Assembly: GCA_905197665.1 (NCBI GenBank)
Contig: CAJJZP010000005.1
Location: 77,359-141,358 of the forward strand
From: an uncultured Collinsella sp.
GTDB taxonomy: Bacteria > Actinomycetota > Coriobacteriia > Coriobacteriales > Coriobacteriaceae
Direction: 5' to 3'
DNA: 64,000 bases
Part shown: positions 48,651 to 56,660 of the stretch, piece after piece
Layout: each line of letters starts with the position of its first letter
How positions within the stretch are numbered: the first letter of the stretch is position 1
Made by a program: the position numbers and the translations under genes
Notes under the pieces: model-generated
What the model saw: only the letters and a program-made list of their open reading frames with translations
The model's database searches: none
What the model was told of the DNA's origin: nothing

Positions 48651-49991
48651 GTGAAGTCCCTCACCTCTTTTGCAAAACGCCCCGCCCAGCTTGCCGCCGG
48701 CTTTGCCTGCGCCATCGCCCTTGTTGCCGGCGTACCTGCTGTTGCCGGTGCCCAAGTGCTCACGACCGACGACGTCTGCGGCAAGACCGCCGACGTCCGC
48801 GGCATCACGACAGAAAACCTGCCCGATATCGAGGCAACCAATGCCCTCGTCATGGGCAAGGACGGCACCGTCTACTATGGACGCGGCGCCGATGAGCAGG
48901 TCAAGATTGCCTCGATCACCAAGGTCATGACCGCAATCCTGACCGTCGAAAACTGCAAGATGGACGAGAAGGTCACGGTGAGCAACGCTGCCGCCACCGT
49001 AGGCAACTCGACTGCCGGCCTACTCGAAGGCGACGAGCTCACCGTGGAGCAGGCACTACGCGGCCTAATGATCCCCTCGGGCAACGACGCCGCCATCGTG
49101 CTTGCCGAGTACGTGGGCAAAAAGATCGACCCCAAGACCAAAGACGCCGAGGCAACCTTTGTGAAGGCCATGAACGAGCGCGCCAAAAAGCTCGGCTGCA
49201 CCGGCACGGTCTTTGAGAACCCACACGGTCTGGACTTTGATGAGTGGGCCGGCGACATGCACTCAACCGCACATGACGTGGCACTGATGATGCAGGAAGC
49301 CATGAAAGACGATACGATTCGTGAAGTCGTCGCGAGCGAGGATTCTTGGATTGAGGTCACGGGCGCCGATGGCTCAGACCATTCGCATTCCATGGACACG
49401 CACAACGTTTTGCTCGGTCAGGACGGAAACATTGGTGGCAAGACCGGCACCACCGACGACGCGGGCTATTGCTTTACGAGCGCCTACAACCGCGACGGCG
49501 ACGAGATCTACACTGTTATTTTGAACTCCACCACCACCGACCAGCGCTTTACCGATACCGCCACCCTTGCCAACTGGTACTACGGCCACAAGGTCACGGT
49601 CGCGATCGCCAACACGCAGGAGAAGACCGCCAACGGCAACCCGCTCATGGCGCGCATTAGCCAGACAGATTGGACGGACAAGACGATCGACGCCACGCTC
49701 GCCGACCCCGCCGCACAGGCAACGGTGTTCTCACTCGCCGGCGAAGTGACCGAAAAGGTTAGCTACGATGACCTTTCGGGCACGGTGCATGTTGGCGACA
49801 AGGTGGGCAGCGTTACGCTTAAGCAGGACGGCACCAAGATCGCCGTTATGGACCTGGTTGCCGACGAGGAAGGAACGGGGCCCAATCCCATCGAGTGGCT
49901 GCTCGTGAAGCTCGACCGCCTGGGCCGCCGCATCGACAACCGACCGCTCACAGCAGAAAGCGAGACCGTCGCCAAGGCGCCCGAGGTGTAG
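48651..49991 (+). CDS. D-alanyl-D-alanine carboxypeptidase (PBP5/DacA type)
   Basis: 446 residues from GTG 48651. A Sec signal peptide (MKSLTSFAKRPAQLAAGFAC then AIALVAGVPAVAGAQ) precedes the S11 domain: ASITK (Ser88, Lys91), IPSGNDAAI (SxN) and GGKTGTTDDAG (KTG). A C-terminal beta domain (about 350-420) and an amphipathic end (IEWLLVKLDRLGRRI) for membrane attachment follow, as in PBP5. It trims the terminal D-Ala of peptidoglycan stems. Reading from ATG 48540 would put 37 polar residues before the signal peptide and start before the likely promoter, so I reject it. Divergent from the VanRS-like pair. Confidence 0.92.
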   Translation: MKSLTSFAKRPAQLAAGFACAIALVAGVPAVAGAQVLTTDDVCGKTADVRGITTENLPDIEATNALVMGKDGTVYYGRGADEQVKIASITKVMTAILTVENCKMDEKVTVSNAAATVGNSTAGLLEGDELTVEQALRGLMIPSGNDAAIVLAEYVGKKIDPKTKDAEATFVKAMNERAKKLGCTGTVFENPHGLDFDEWAGDMHSTAHDVALMMQEAMKDDTIREVVASEDSWIEVTGADGSDHSHSMDTHNVLLGQDGNIGGKTGTTDDAGYCFTSAYNRDGDEIYTVILNSTTTDQRFTDTATLANWYYGHKVTVAIANTQEKTANGNPLMARISQTDWTDKTIDATLADPAAQATVFSLAGEVTEKVSYDDLSGTVHVGDKVGSVTLKQDGTKIAVMDLVADEEGTGPNPIEWLLVKLDRLGRRIDNRPLTAESETVAKAPEV

Positions 49992-50015
49992 GGCGCAAGA
50001 ATAATAAGCCCACTG

Positions 50016-50048
50016 AAAGGAGGCGTCCGAAAGGATGCCTCCTTTTTT
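50016..50048 (+). terminator. Terminator of the carboxypeptidase gene
   Basis: AAAGGAGGC...GCCTCCTTT hairpin with TTTTTT tail on the plus strand, 25 nt past the stop. Confidence 0.92.
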
Positions 50049-50050
50049 GA

Positions 50051-50067
50051 GGTTCGAATCCCCAGCT
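50051..50067 (+). repeat. Inverted copy of the tRNA-Ser T-arm
   Basis: GGTTCGAATCCCCAGCT is an exact 17-nt copy of the T-loop and 3' T-stem of the tRNA-Ser gene at 50122-50212, but on the opposite strand, placed directly behind the tRNA terminator. It forms a 17-bp inverted repeat with 50131-50147. Confidence 0.85.
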
Positions 50068-50081
50068 AACGTGGTTCAACT

Positions 50082-50107
50082 AAAAAAGGGTCCCTTTCGG
50101 AACCCTT
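50082..50107 (-). terminator. Terminator of tRNA-Ser
   Basis: AAGGGTTCC-GAAA-GGGACCCTT with minus-strand tail TTTTTT, 15 nt after the tRNA 3' end. Confidence 0.9.
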
Positions 50108-50121
50108 CTTTAAAGTCTTAC

Positions 50122-50212
50122 TGGCGGAGAGCTGGGGATTCGAACCCCAGATGCCCTTTTGGGGCATACTCGCTTAGCAGGCGAGCACCTTCGGCCTCTC
50201 GGTCAGCTCTCC
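50122..50212 (-). tRNA. tRNA-Ser (anticodon GCU)
   Basis: The minus strand gives a 91-nt class II tRNA with encoded CCA: acceptor GGAGAGC/GCTCTCC, anticodon stem-loop CGCCT-GCT-AAGCG, a long variable arm (TGCCCC...GGGCA) and T-arm CTGGGGTTCGAATCCCCAG. The GCU anticodon with long variable arm identifies serine (AGC/AGU codons). Confidence 0.96.
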
Positions 50213-50304
50213 GTAACAGCCGTTCTATAGTAACCAAACAGCCAAGGATGAGCAAGAGGAAATTTTCTAATTGCCTAGCAGCCTTTCCTTCTTGAAAGCT
50301 TCGC

Positions 50305-52746
50305 CTACCCCAGCGAGCGGTTGAGGGAGCCGAGCTCGTCGTTGCCCATGGTGCGCCACATTTGGAAGATACAACCGCGCGCCAGGAAAAAGAAACCGTT
50401 GTCGACCAGTTGCACAGCGGCATCTGCCAGCTGATTCGTCACGGCGGACACTGGCGGCAGCTCTAGTCCAGCCTTATGGATGGTCTCGACCGCTTCCTCG
50501 AACGTCGGAGGCTCGCTGACGCCCATCTCGTTCATAAGGCCCTGCATTTCTTCCAGCGCGCTGCTGCCCGACTCCTCGCCGCGCGGCACCAGACGGTAAC
50601 AAGCCAGCGCCAGGTCGAGCTGATCGCAATTCCAATAGGCAAACGCCAAGCGATAGAACAGGTAGCCGATTGCAGAACGATCGCTGGCAATACGTAGGCC
50701 GTGGCGCGCCACCTCGATAATCTCGGCAAAGCGCTCCAGACGCGCGAGCACGTTGATGAGCGCAAAGTGCGACTGCATGGACGAGCGCGCCAGATCGTAA
50801 AGATGGCGCACCTCGGGCAGTGCTCGTTCAAAGTCCTCTTGCTCGGCGTAAAAACTGCAGATCTCGTGCTGGGCAAAGTACAGCGCATCGGGCGCACGAA
50901 GGATTCGCACAGAGCGGTCTTCTTCCAACACCGGTAGCACCATGCGCACCAGCTGGTTATCGCAAAACTGCGTTTGAACCGGACCTGTCGCCAAAAGCTC
51001 GGCGACGGCGCACTTAGCCTCCAACTCCTCGACAAGACGGGAAAAGCCTTCAAAAGCACCTGTACGGTCGACTTTTGCCTGCTCGCGCAATTCAACAACA
51101 CGGGCCACGTATGGGTCGTCGTCCTCTTCCATGACCTCCAACTCGTCAGCCGTATCGGCAAGCAGCAGATCGCGCAGCGCCGGCGGCAGCGCGCGATGGT
51201 CATCACGCGGACGAGCATGAACCTCCGCAGGCTCAATCGTCTCCGGAGCGGTTGACTCATACGCCTCAAGTACACGCTTGCACGGCATATCGTCCATGTC
51301 CATGCTCTCAAGATCCTTGACGACAGGCACGCAATCGGCCAGATAGGCCGCGCGCCCAAAGAAATACGTTGCGACAACGCGCTCGCCCTGCTCACTGCCG
51401 GGAGCAGCAATCTGCACATAGCAGCGCGTGATGCAGGTGCCCGCGGCAAAACACGCTGCTGCAAGCGTGAGTGCCACGCGCGCATCGTGCTCCGCGGCCC
51501 AGATCGCACGCGCGTCCTCGTCCAACTCGCGCCAGGCGTCATCTTGAGCGTCGTATTCACGTTGCGGCATGGCATCAACGACAGACTGCCCAAACCGAAC
51601 GAGCATGATCCCCTCGGCAACGTTTGCCCGATAGGTATAGTCGAGCCGCGTGACCACGTTAAGTGCCTCGACAATACGCGCGAAGCGGGTACGCACATCC
51701 CACTCACCGCCCGGCTGGCAAGCCACCGTACCCGGTTTGCCCCACGGGTTATCGCTCGAGGCCGTATCGAGCAGTCGGGGAACATCGTTGGTCGTCTTGG
51801 CGATATGCCACGCATCAAAGAGCGCGCAGCCCTCAAGGCTCGGCGAGGATGCCGCAGGGACCAATCCGGCCCCGATGTGCTCAAGGATGCCGGAGAGACG
51901 GTTAAGACGGCACTCGATGGCAAGCAGCATGTCAATCTCGTCCTGGTCCAGCAGGCTGCGATCAAAATTGAGATAGAAAAGCTTTGAGCGATCGATGCGA
52001 GCCAGGCTCATCTCGGACTTAGCGGCGATGGTGCGCAAGCGGGGCAAGTCAATTTCACTCATAAGGGCGGCGGCATAGCGCTCGATACCGCTCGGATTCT
52101 CGGCATGGTCAACGCGGTAGAGCAGCGTCTCGATAGCGTCAGGGAGCGGTGCCGTGTTAAAGCCCAAAAACACCTCGACCGGCTCGGGCAACTTTACGAG
52201 CTTGATCTTGTCGACAACGTTTTGCATACCCTCGTCGAGTCCGTCGGCGTCCGCCGTGCTCGCAATGGTATTTTCGGAGTCAGCGAATATCACGTAGCGC
52301 AGGAACATCGATGCCATGAACTCACCGTAAGGAAGGGAGCGGGTCGAATTCCATGTCTCGTGATCGGACTGTTCGCGCATGGGGCCTTCGGGAGAGCCGA
52401 CGGTTCGCGCGCACGCGCGCATCGTGCCGTTTGCTCCCCTCACCATAATCTCACCAATACCGGAGTCCGACTCGTCAAGGACCAGTTCCATGTCGGGATC
52501 GTTGGGCAGCGGAGCCTCGCTAACGGGGCGGTCCACCTTGTACACCTCACCCGAAACGCTTACGTAGCCCAAAAGCGACACATGGCTTTTGCCAACGAAT
52601 TCGACGACATAACAAGATTCATGCTGATCCTCGCCAAAGAGTTTCCAGACCACGCCATATGAGCGTCCCGCAGGCTGCTCGGACATCGCCGGAAAGCGCT
52701 TCTTGGGATCGAGAAACCTGAGCTTGTATGTCGGACGCTCTGCCAC
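50305..52746 (-). CDS. Large cytoplasmic protein of unknown function with TPR-like C-terminus (813 aa)
   Basis: I do not recognise a family. The protein is acidic and has no signal peptide or membrane span. The N-terminal ~60 residues hold a beta-rich stretch (YGVVWKLFGEDQHESCYVVE, VSVSGEVYKV); the middle is mostly helical with a Cys-containing hydrophobic segment (ALTLAAACFAAGTCITRCYV); an acidic linker (about 540-590, with ELEVMEEDDD) separates a helical-repeat C-terminus (FYAEQEDFERALPEVRHLYD, LINVLARLERFAEIIEVARH, FAYWNCDQLDLALACYRLVP), which looks like TPR repeats. The start is GTG 52746 with AGGGTGATA upstream. It may be a scaffold or regulator. Located between two tRNA genes, which are common integration neighbourhoods, but no integrase is seen. 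Confidence 0.8.
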   Translation of the reverse strand: MAERPTYKLRFLDPKKRFPAMSEQPAGRSYGVVWKLFGEDQHESCYVVEFVGKSHVSLLGYVSVSGEVYKVDRPVSEAPLPNDPDMELVLDESDSGIGEIMVRGANGTMRACARTVGSPEGPMREQSDHETWNSTRSLPYGEFMASMFLRYVIFADSENTIASTADADGLDEGMQNVVDKIKLVKLPEPVEVFLGFNTAPLPDAIETLLYRVDHAENPSGIERYAAALMSEIDLPRLRTIAAKSEMSLARIDRSKLFYLNFDRSLLDQDEIDMLLAIECRLNRLSGILEHIGAGLVPAASSPSLEGCALFDAWHIAKTTNDVPRLLDTASSDNPWGKPGTVACQPGGEWDVRTRFARIVEALNVVTRLDYTYRANVAEGIMLVRFGQSVVDAMPQREYDAQDDAWRELDEDARAIWAAEHDARVALTLAAACFAAGTCITRCYVQIAAPGSEQGERVVATYFFGRAAYLADCVPVVKDLESMDMDDMPCKRVLEAYESTAPETIEPAEVHARPRDDHRALPPALRDLLLADTADELEVMEEDDDPYVARVVELREQAKVDRTGAFEGFSRLVEELEAKCAVAELLATGPVQTQFCDNQLVRMVLPVLEEDRSVRILRAPDALYFAQHEICSFYAEQEDFERALPEVRHLYDLARSSMQSHFALINVLARLERFAEIIEVARHGLRIASDRSAIGYLFYRLAFAYWNCDQLDLALACYRLVPRGEESGSSALEEMQGLMNEMGVSEPPTFEEAVETIHKAGLELPPVSAVTNQLADAAVQLVDNGFFFLARGCIFQMWRTMGNDELGSLNRSLG

Positions 52747-52870
52747 GAAATATCACCCTGATCGGTCGCTTGAGAAGGAGTGGTCGCGAATAAGTCGCGA
52801 CATCTACTCGGAATCTTACACGAGTCGACAGGAAATCGTCCCTTTGGACGAAAGCACTCAAGCTGGCGTA

Positions 52871-52899
52871 AAAGAAAAGCCCCCGTTGCCGGGAGCTTT
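52871..52899 (-). terminator. Terminator of tRNA-Arg
   Basis: AAAGCTCCCG/CGGGGGCTTT hairpin with GCAA loop; the minus-strand tail is TTTTCTTTT, just after the tRNA. Confidence 0.9.
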
Positions 52900-52908
52900 A
52901 ATCTCAAA

Positions 52909-52985
52909 TGGTGCGGCGTATAGGATTCGAACCTATGACGTTCTGATTCGTAGTCAGACCCTCTATCCAGCTGAGGTAACGCCGC
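52909..52985 (-). tRNA. tRNA-Arg (anticodon ACG)
   Basis: 77 nt on the minus strand including CCA: acceptor GCGGCGT/ACGCCGC, anticodon arm CTGACT-ACG-AATCAG, T-arm CATAGGTTCGAATCCTATA... The ACG anticodon is deaminated to ICG in bacteria. Confidence 0.97.
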
Positions 52986-53062
52986 AGCGCAAGACATATA
53001 AAACCACTTTAGCTTATTGGAGTCAAGCACAATTTCAAACTTTTTTGTGGAACGCAGTCTTG

Positions 53063-53440
53063 TCATGCTGCTCCGCATATACCGCCATTCCCCGTACGAT
53101 CGATTGGCTTTTCGATCACGTCAAACTTAGCATCAAGTTCCCTCAGGAGCGATCTCACCCGCTGGGCACAATCATAATCGGCAAACGAGATACTCAACAT
53201 GCGAGCAACCTGATTAGATGTCTGGACCCCATAGAAATGCTCTAGGGCCACAAGCCCCTCGTGCGCCACAAACGTCTCAACCACATGAGGCGACTCCTCG
53301 TAGCACCATTGCGTCAACGGCCCCTCGCTCGTCTGTCGAACCACCAGGCCACCCATGCCAGACGGCTCACACGTCACAAGCAGGTACTCCCCGCCCTCGT
53401 CGCTCTCAAACAAAACCACCCGATCATCAAACAGCTCCAT
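53063..53440 (-). CDS. Unknown protein (125 aa)
   Basis: Not recognised. A soluble, acidic protein beginning MELFDDRVVLFESDEGGEYL, with a compact alpha/beta pattern (VVRQTSEGPLTQWCYEESPH, VARMLSISFADYDCAQRVRS), three Cys of which one is close to the C-terminus (GGICGAA). The strong AAAGGGGACGCG ribosome site and codon use like its neighbours support a real gene. It lies between tRNA-Arg and serS and appears to be transcribed alone. Confidence 0.65.
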   Translation of the reverse strand: MELFDDRVVLFESDEGGEYLLVTCEPSGMGGLVVRQTSEGPLTQWCYEESPHVVETFVAHEGLVALEHFYGVQTSNQVARMLSISFADYDCAQRVRSLLRELDAKFDVIEKPIDRTGNGGICGAA

Positions 53441-53561
53441 CGCGTCCCCTTTCTCTCGCTCTTATTTAGCAAAAGCATAGCAGGTAGATGGCTGTATACA
53501 GAACAGTTGTTCGTGTGTTTTCTATTGAGCTGTCCGCACGGCATGGTATGGACCTGCGCAC

Positions 53562-53590
53562 GAAATAGGGCGCCCCCGAAGGAGCGCCCT
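53562..53590 (-). terminator. Terminator of serS
   Basis: AGGGCGCTCC-TTCG-GGGGCGCCCT hairpin (one G-T pair), minus-strand tail ATTTCG; 23 nt past the stop. Confidence 0.8.
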
Positions 53591-53613
53591 TGCATATCGC
53601 CTATGCAGCCAAG

Positions 53614-54897
53614 TTACGCGACCGGCTCGATCTTCTCGAGGCCGCCCATGTAGGGACGCAGGACCTCGGGGATCGTGATGGTGCCGTCGGCGTTCTGGTA
53701 GTTCTCCAGAATGGCAGCCATGGTACGGCCAGCCGGCAGGCCGGAACCGTTGAGGGTGTGCAGATAGCGCGAACCCTTGAAGTTCTCGGGGTCGCGATAC
53801 TTGATGTTGGCGCGGCGAGCCTGGAAGTCACCGCAGTTGGAGCAGGAGCTGATCTCCTTGTAGGCGTTGTAGCTCGGCAGCCAGACCTCGATGTCGTAGG
53901 TCTGACGGGCAGAGAAGCCCAAGTCGCCGGTGCACAGGCTAATCACGCGATACGGAAGGCCCAGCTGCTGCAGCAGGTACTCGGCCTCGGCGGTCATGCT
54001 CTCGAGCTCCTCGTCGGACTCCTCCGGCTTAGCGAACTTGACCATCTCGACCTTGTCGAACTCGTGCTGACGGATGATGCCACGGGTATCGCGACCGGCG
54101 GAACCGGCCTCCTCGCGGAAGCAGGGGGTGAAGGCGGTGTAGCGGCGCGGCAGGGTGTCGGCGTCGAGGACCTCACCGGCGTGCAGGTTGGTGAGCACGA
54201 CCTCGGCGGTGGGGATCAGGAAGTTGTCGCCCGAGACGTGATAGGCGTCGTCCTCGAACTTGGGCAGCTGGCCCGTGCCGAACATGGTCTGACGCTTGAC
54301 GACGATGGGCGGCCACCACTCCTTAAAACCACGGCTGGTGTGCGTATCGAGGAAGAAGTTGATGAGGGCGCGCTCAAGACGGGCGCCGGCGCCACCGAGA
54401 ACGGTGAAGCGGCTGCCGGAGAGCTTGTTGCCGCGCTCGAAGTCAAGGATGTCGAGGTCGGTGCCCAGATCCCAGTGCGGCTTAAAGTCGAAGTCGAACT
54501 CGCGCGGGGTGCCCCAACGACGGCGCTCGATGTTCTCGTCCTCGTCCTTGCCGTACGGCGTGGCCTCGCAGGGAATGTTGGGCAGGTGAGCCATGAAGTC
54601 GTACTGCTCCTGCTCGAGGGCGGTGCGGCGCTCGGCCAGACCGTCAATCTTCTCGTTGACGGCGCGCACGGCCTCCTTGGCGGCCTCGGACTCGTCCTTC
54701 TTGCCCTCCTTCATCAGGGCGCCGATCTTCTTGGACTCGGCATTGCGCGTGGCTTGAAGTTCCTCAACCTCGGTGATGACGGCACGACGCTCGTCGTCGA
54801 GCTCAAAGAACTTCTCGCGATCCCAAGACGTCTGGCGGTTAGCCATGGCGACATCGATGGCATCGGGGTTCTCGCGAACAAACTTGATATCAAGCAT
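53614..54897 (-). CDS. serS: Seryl-tRNA synthetase
   Basis: 427 residues, class II. The N-terminal coiled-coil arm (LDIKFVRENPDAIDVAMANR; long helix pair to about 110) and catalytic motifs TFT-equivalent region PRRYTAFTPCFREEAGSAG (motif 2), FDKVEMVKFAKPEE, LCTGDLGFSARQTYDIEVWL and SSCSNCGDFQARRANIKYRD, with GSGLPAGRTMAAILENYQ (motif 3) at the end. ATG 54897 follows GGAGGATCTA; an upstream start at 54924 would include the ribosome site. Divergent from the 57-residue membrane protein gene. Confidence 0.97.
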   Translation of the reverse strand: MLDIKFVRENPDAIDVAMANRQTSWDREKFFELDDERRAVITEVEELQATRNAESKKIGALMKEGKKDESEAAKEAVRAVNEKIDGLAERRTALEQEQYDFMAHLPNIPCEATPYGKDEDENIERRRWGTPREFDFDFKPHWDLGTDLDILDFERGNKLSGSRFTVLGGAGARLERALINFFLDTHTSRGFKEWWPPIVVKRQTMFGTGQLPKFEDDAYHVSGDNFLIPTAEVVLTNLHAGEVLDADTLPRRYTAFTPCFREEAGSAGRDTRGIIRQHEFDKVEMVKFAKPEESDEELESMTAEAEYLLQQLGLPYRVISLCTGDLGFSARQTYDIEVWLPSYNAYKEISSCSNCGDFQARRANIKYRDPENFKGSRYLHTLNGSGLPAGRTMAAILENYQNADGTITIPEVLRPYMGGLEKIEPVA

Positions 54898-55008
54898 TAG
54901 ATCCTCCGGCGATATACATTCCATTTAGGTTGCAACCTTGTACATGTATGGGCAAGTATATACTTATGAGCGTTTACGACCCAACTCAACTACGCAAGAA
55001 GGCACCCA

Positions 55009-55182
55009 ATGGACGCAGTTTTTTCCTTTTTGTTTGGCACCCGCACCGGTTTTGCCATCCTTTTCGCCGGCGGCATCCTGCTGTTTGCGATTATTGCCTT
55101 TGTAATGGAGAAGCGCACCCATAAGATGTATGTCGACCGCGGCCCCAAGTCCGAGGACGAAGAAGACAGCTTCTGGGACTAA
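55009..55182 (+). CDS. Small single-span membrane protein (57 aa)
   Basis: The ATG at 55009 is preceded by AAGAAGG and opens a 57-codon frame. A short amphipathic start (MDAVFSFLFGTRTG) is followed by one membrane helix (FAILFAGGILLFAIIAFVME) and a charged tail with KRTHKMYVDRGPKSED and an acidic end (DSFWD). It is divergent from serS and ends in a strong hairpin terminator (55234-55278). The clean N-in/charged-tail design, ribosome site and terminator support a real gene despite its size; I do not know its function. Confidence 0.65.
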   Translation: MDAVFSFLFGTRTGFAILFAGGILLFAIIAFVMEKRTHKMYVDRGPKSEDEEDSFWD

Positions 55183-55232
55183 CCTGCCAAAAAGGGACAG
55201 GTTTATTTTGGTCGGTTTTATCTGGGCAAACG
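55183..55232. repeat. Dispersed intergenic repeat, copy 2
   Basis: Near-identical to 13549-13600 (shared blocks AGGGACAGGT, ATTTTGGTCGGTTTTATCTG and CAAACGC/GAAACGC). It begins at the stop codon of the small membrane protein gene. Confidence 0.8.
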
Positions 55233-55233
55233 C

Positions 55234-55278
55234 AAGTGCCCCGCAACTGGAATTGAGCCAGTTGCGGGGCACTTTTCG
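55234..55278 (+). terminator. Hairpin terminator inside the repeat region
   Basis: Perfect 17-bp stem AAGTGCCCCGCAACTGG/CCAGTTGCGGGGCACTT with a 7-nt loop, followed on the plus strand by TTCGC after the T-rich stem end (CTTTT). It can terminate the small membrane protein gene and, in reverse, may help terminate proC. Confidence 0.75.
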
Positions 55279-55304
55279 CTAAAAGGACAAAACCGCAGGA
55301 AAAA

Positions 55305-55344
55305 CCTGCCAAAATAAACTGTCCCTTTTTTGGTCGGTTTTACT
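55305..55344. repeat. Dispersed intergenic repeat, inverted copy 3
   Basis: Read on the minus strand this carries AAAACCGACCAAAAAAGGG, then ACAGTTTATTTTGG and CAGG, i.e. the AGGGACAG(G)TTTATTTTGG block of copy 2 in opposite orientation. Copies 2 and 3 thus flank the hairpin at 55234-55278 as an inverted pair reaching the last codons of proC. Confidence 0.7.
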
Positions 55345-56110
55345 GGAGGGTTGCGTCGATTGCCTTGACCAGGGCGCTGCGCATGCCGGCGTCCTCGAGT
55401 GCAACGACGCCCTTGATGGTGGCACCGCCGGGCGAGCATACGGCATCCTTCATCGCCGCAGGATGCCGGCCAGTTGCAAGCTGCAGCTTTGCCGTACCCA
55501 GCACCATCTGGCTCACAATGCGATAAGCATCCGCACGCGGGATACCGTGCTTGACCGCCGCATCGCCCAGGGCCTCGATTGCCATGGCGACAAACGCCGG
55601 AGCGCAACCACCCACCGTGCCGCCCACAAACAGCAGGCTTGTGTCGAGCTCGACGACAGCGCCAAGCTTACCGAGCAGGTCGAGCACCACAGCACGCTGC
55701 TCGTCGTTAAGCGTCGAAGCCTTCTCGCAGGCGATGACGCCCTCGCCCACCGAAACCGGCGTGTTGGGCACCGTCGAGATATGCGCGACGCCCGGCAGGA
55801 CCTGCTCCCACTTGGCACTGTCCCAGGTCCAGGCAACCGACAGAACGACCTTTTTGGCAAGAGCATCCTTGAGCGGGGCGAATACCTTCTCGATCATGTA
55901 CGGTTTGACCGCAGCGACCACGATATCGGATGCGGCGACAACCTCGGCGGCATCGTGGCAGGCGACCATGCCGCGCACCTCGCAACGCTCGACCAAAGCA
56001 TCGTAGCGGCCTGCGCAGGCGCACATGTCGCCCGCGGCCACGCCGGCGGCAATCCAGCCATCGGCCATAGCACTCGCCATATTGCCAAAACCGACAAATC
56101 CAATCTTCAT
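55340..56110 (-). CDS. proC: Pyrroline-5-carboxylate reductase
   Basis: 256 residues. Last step of proline synthesis, reducing pyrroline-5-carboxylate with NAD(P)H. The N-terminal Rossmann fold (MKIGFVGFGNMASAMADGWI, VVAAVKPYMIEKV) and C-terminal helical dimer domain (VGGTVGGCAPAFVAMAIEAL, the P5CR signature region CSPGGATIKGVVALEDAGMR) are clear. ATG 56110 follows AAAGGACTATG; an upstream in-frame ATG at 56134 would remove it. Its 3' end touches the inverted repeat copy 3. Confidence 0.95.
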   Translation of the reverse strand: MKIGFVGFGNMASAMADGWIAAGVAAGDMCACAGRYDALVERCEVRGMVACHDAAEVVAASDIVVAAVKPYMIEKVFAPLKDALAKKVVLSVAWTWDSAKWEQVLPGVAHISTVPNTPVSVGEGVIACEKASTLNDEQRAVVLDLLGKLGAVVELDTSLLFVGGTVGGCAPAFVAMAIEALGDAAVKHGIPRADAYRIVSQMVLGTAKLQLATGRHPAAMKDAVCSPGGATIKGVVALEDAGMRSALVKAIDATLQ

Positions 56111-56183
56111 ATCGCATAGTCCTTTCAGACACATTCCTCAAAATGAAAGGTATTGTCCCACGCCATTGTTTCGTATTGCCGAC

Positions 56184-56654
56184 CTATTTGTGATACGGCT
56201 CGCCACGACTGATCTTGCAGGCACGGTAAATCTGCTCTAGCAGCACCACGCGCGCCAAGTTATGCGGCAAGGTAATGCGTCCAAAGCTGAGCATCTCGTC
56301 GGCTCGTGCACGCACGTCATCGCTCACGCCGTCCGATCCGCCAATCACAAAGGCGATGTCGCTGTTACCACGCAGCATAAGATCATCGAGCCGCGCCGAA
56401 AACTCCTCGCTCGAGCGCTCTTTGCCCTCGATAGCCAGAAGGATCACATGCGCTCGAGATGGCAAGGCGGCAAGAATCGCCGCCCCCTCCTTGTCGCGCG
56501 CGGCATCCACGCCGCCCGCCTTAGCCGGGTCGATATCGGCCACCTCGCGGATATCCACCTTGGCATAGGCACCTAGGCGCTTGGTGTACTCAGCGCACGC
56601 GTCCTTCCAAAAGCGCTCCTTGAGCTTACCGACGCAAACGACGGTGTATTTCAC
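56184..56654 (-). CDS. rlmH: 23S rRNA pseudouridine-1915 N3-methyltransferase RlmH
   Basis: 156 residues, a SPOUT knot methyltransferase acting on assembled 70S ribosomes. The start KYTVVCVGKLKERFWKDACA, central LLAIEGKERSSEEFSARLDD, FVIGGSDGVSDDV and the C-terminal knot LSFGRITLPHNLARVVLLEQ with IYRACKISRGEPYHK are the family pattern. The start is GTG 56654 with AAGGAG upstream. Six bases separate it from the SPFH gene upstream, so the two are cotranscribed. Confidence 0.97.
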   Translation of the reverse strand: MKYTVVCVGKLKERFWKDACAEYTKRLGAYAKVDIREVADIDPAKAGGVDAARDKEGAAILAALPSRAHVILLAIEGKERSSEEFSARLDDLMLRGNSDIAFVIGGSDGVSDDVRARADEMLSFGRITLPHNLARVVLLEQIYRACKISRGEPYHK

Positions 56655-56660
56655 GCGCGT

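Noticed and set aside
50305..52985. Genomic island between tRNA-Ser and tRNA-Arg
   Set aside because: No integrase, no direct repeat of a tRNA end around it, and composition like the surroundings; the flanking tRNAs alone do not justify the call.
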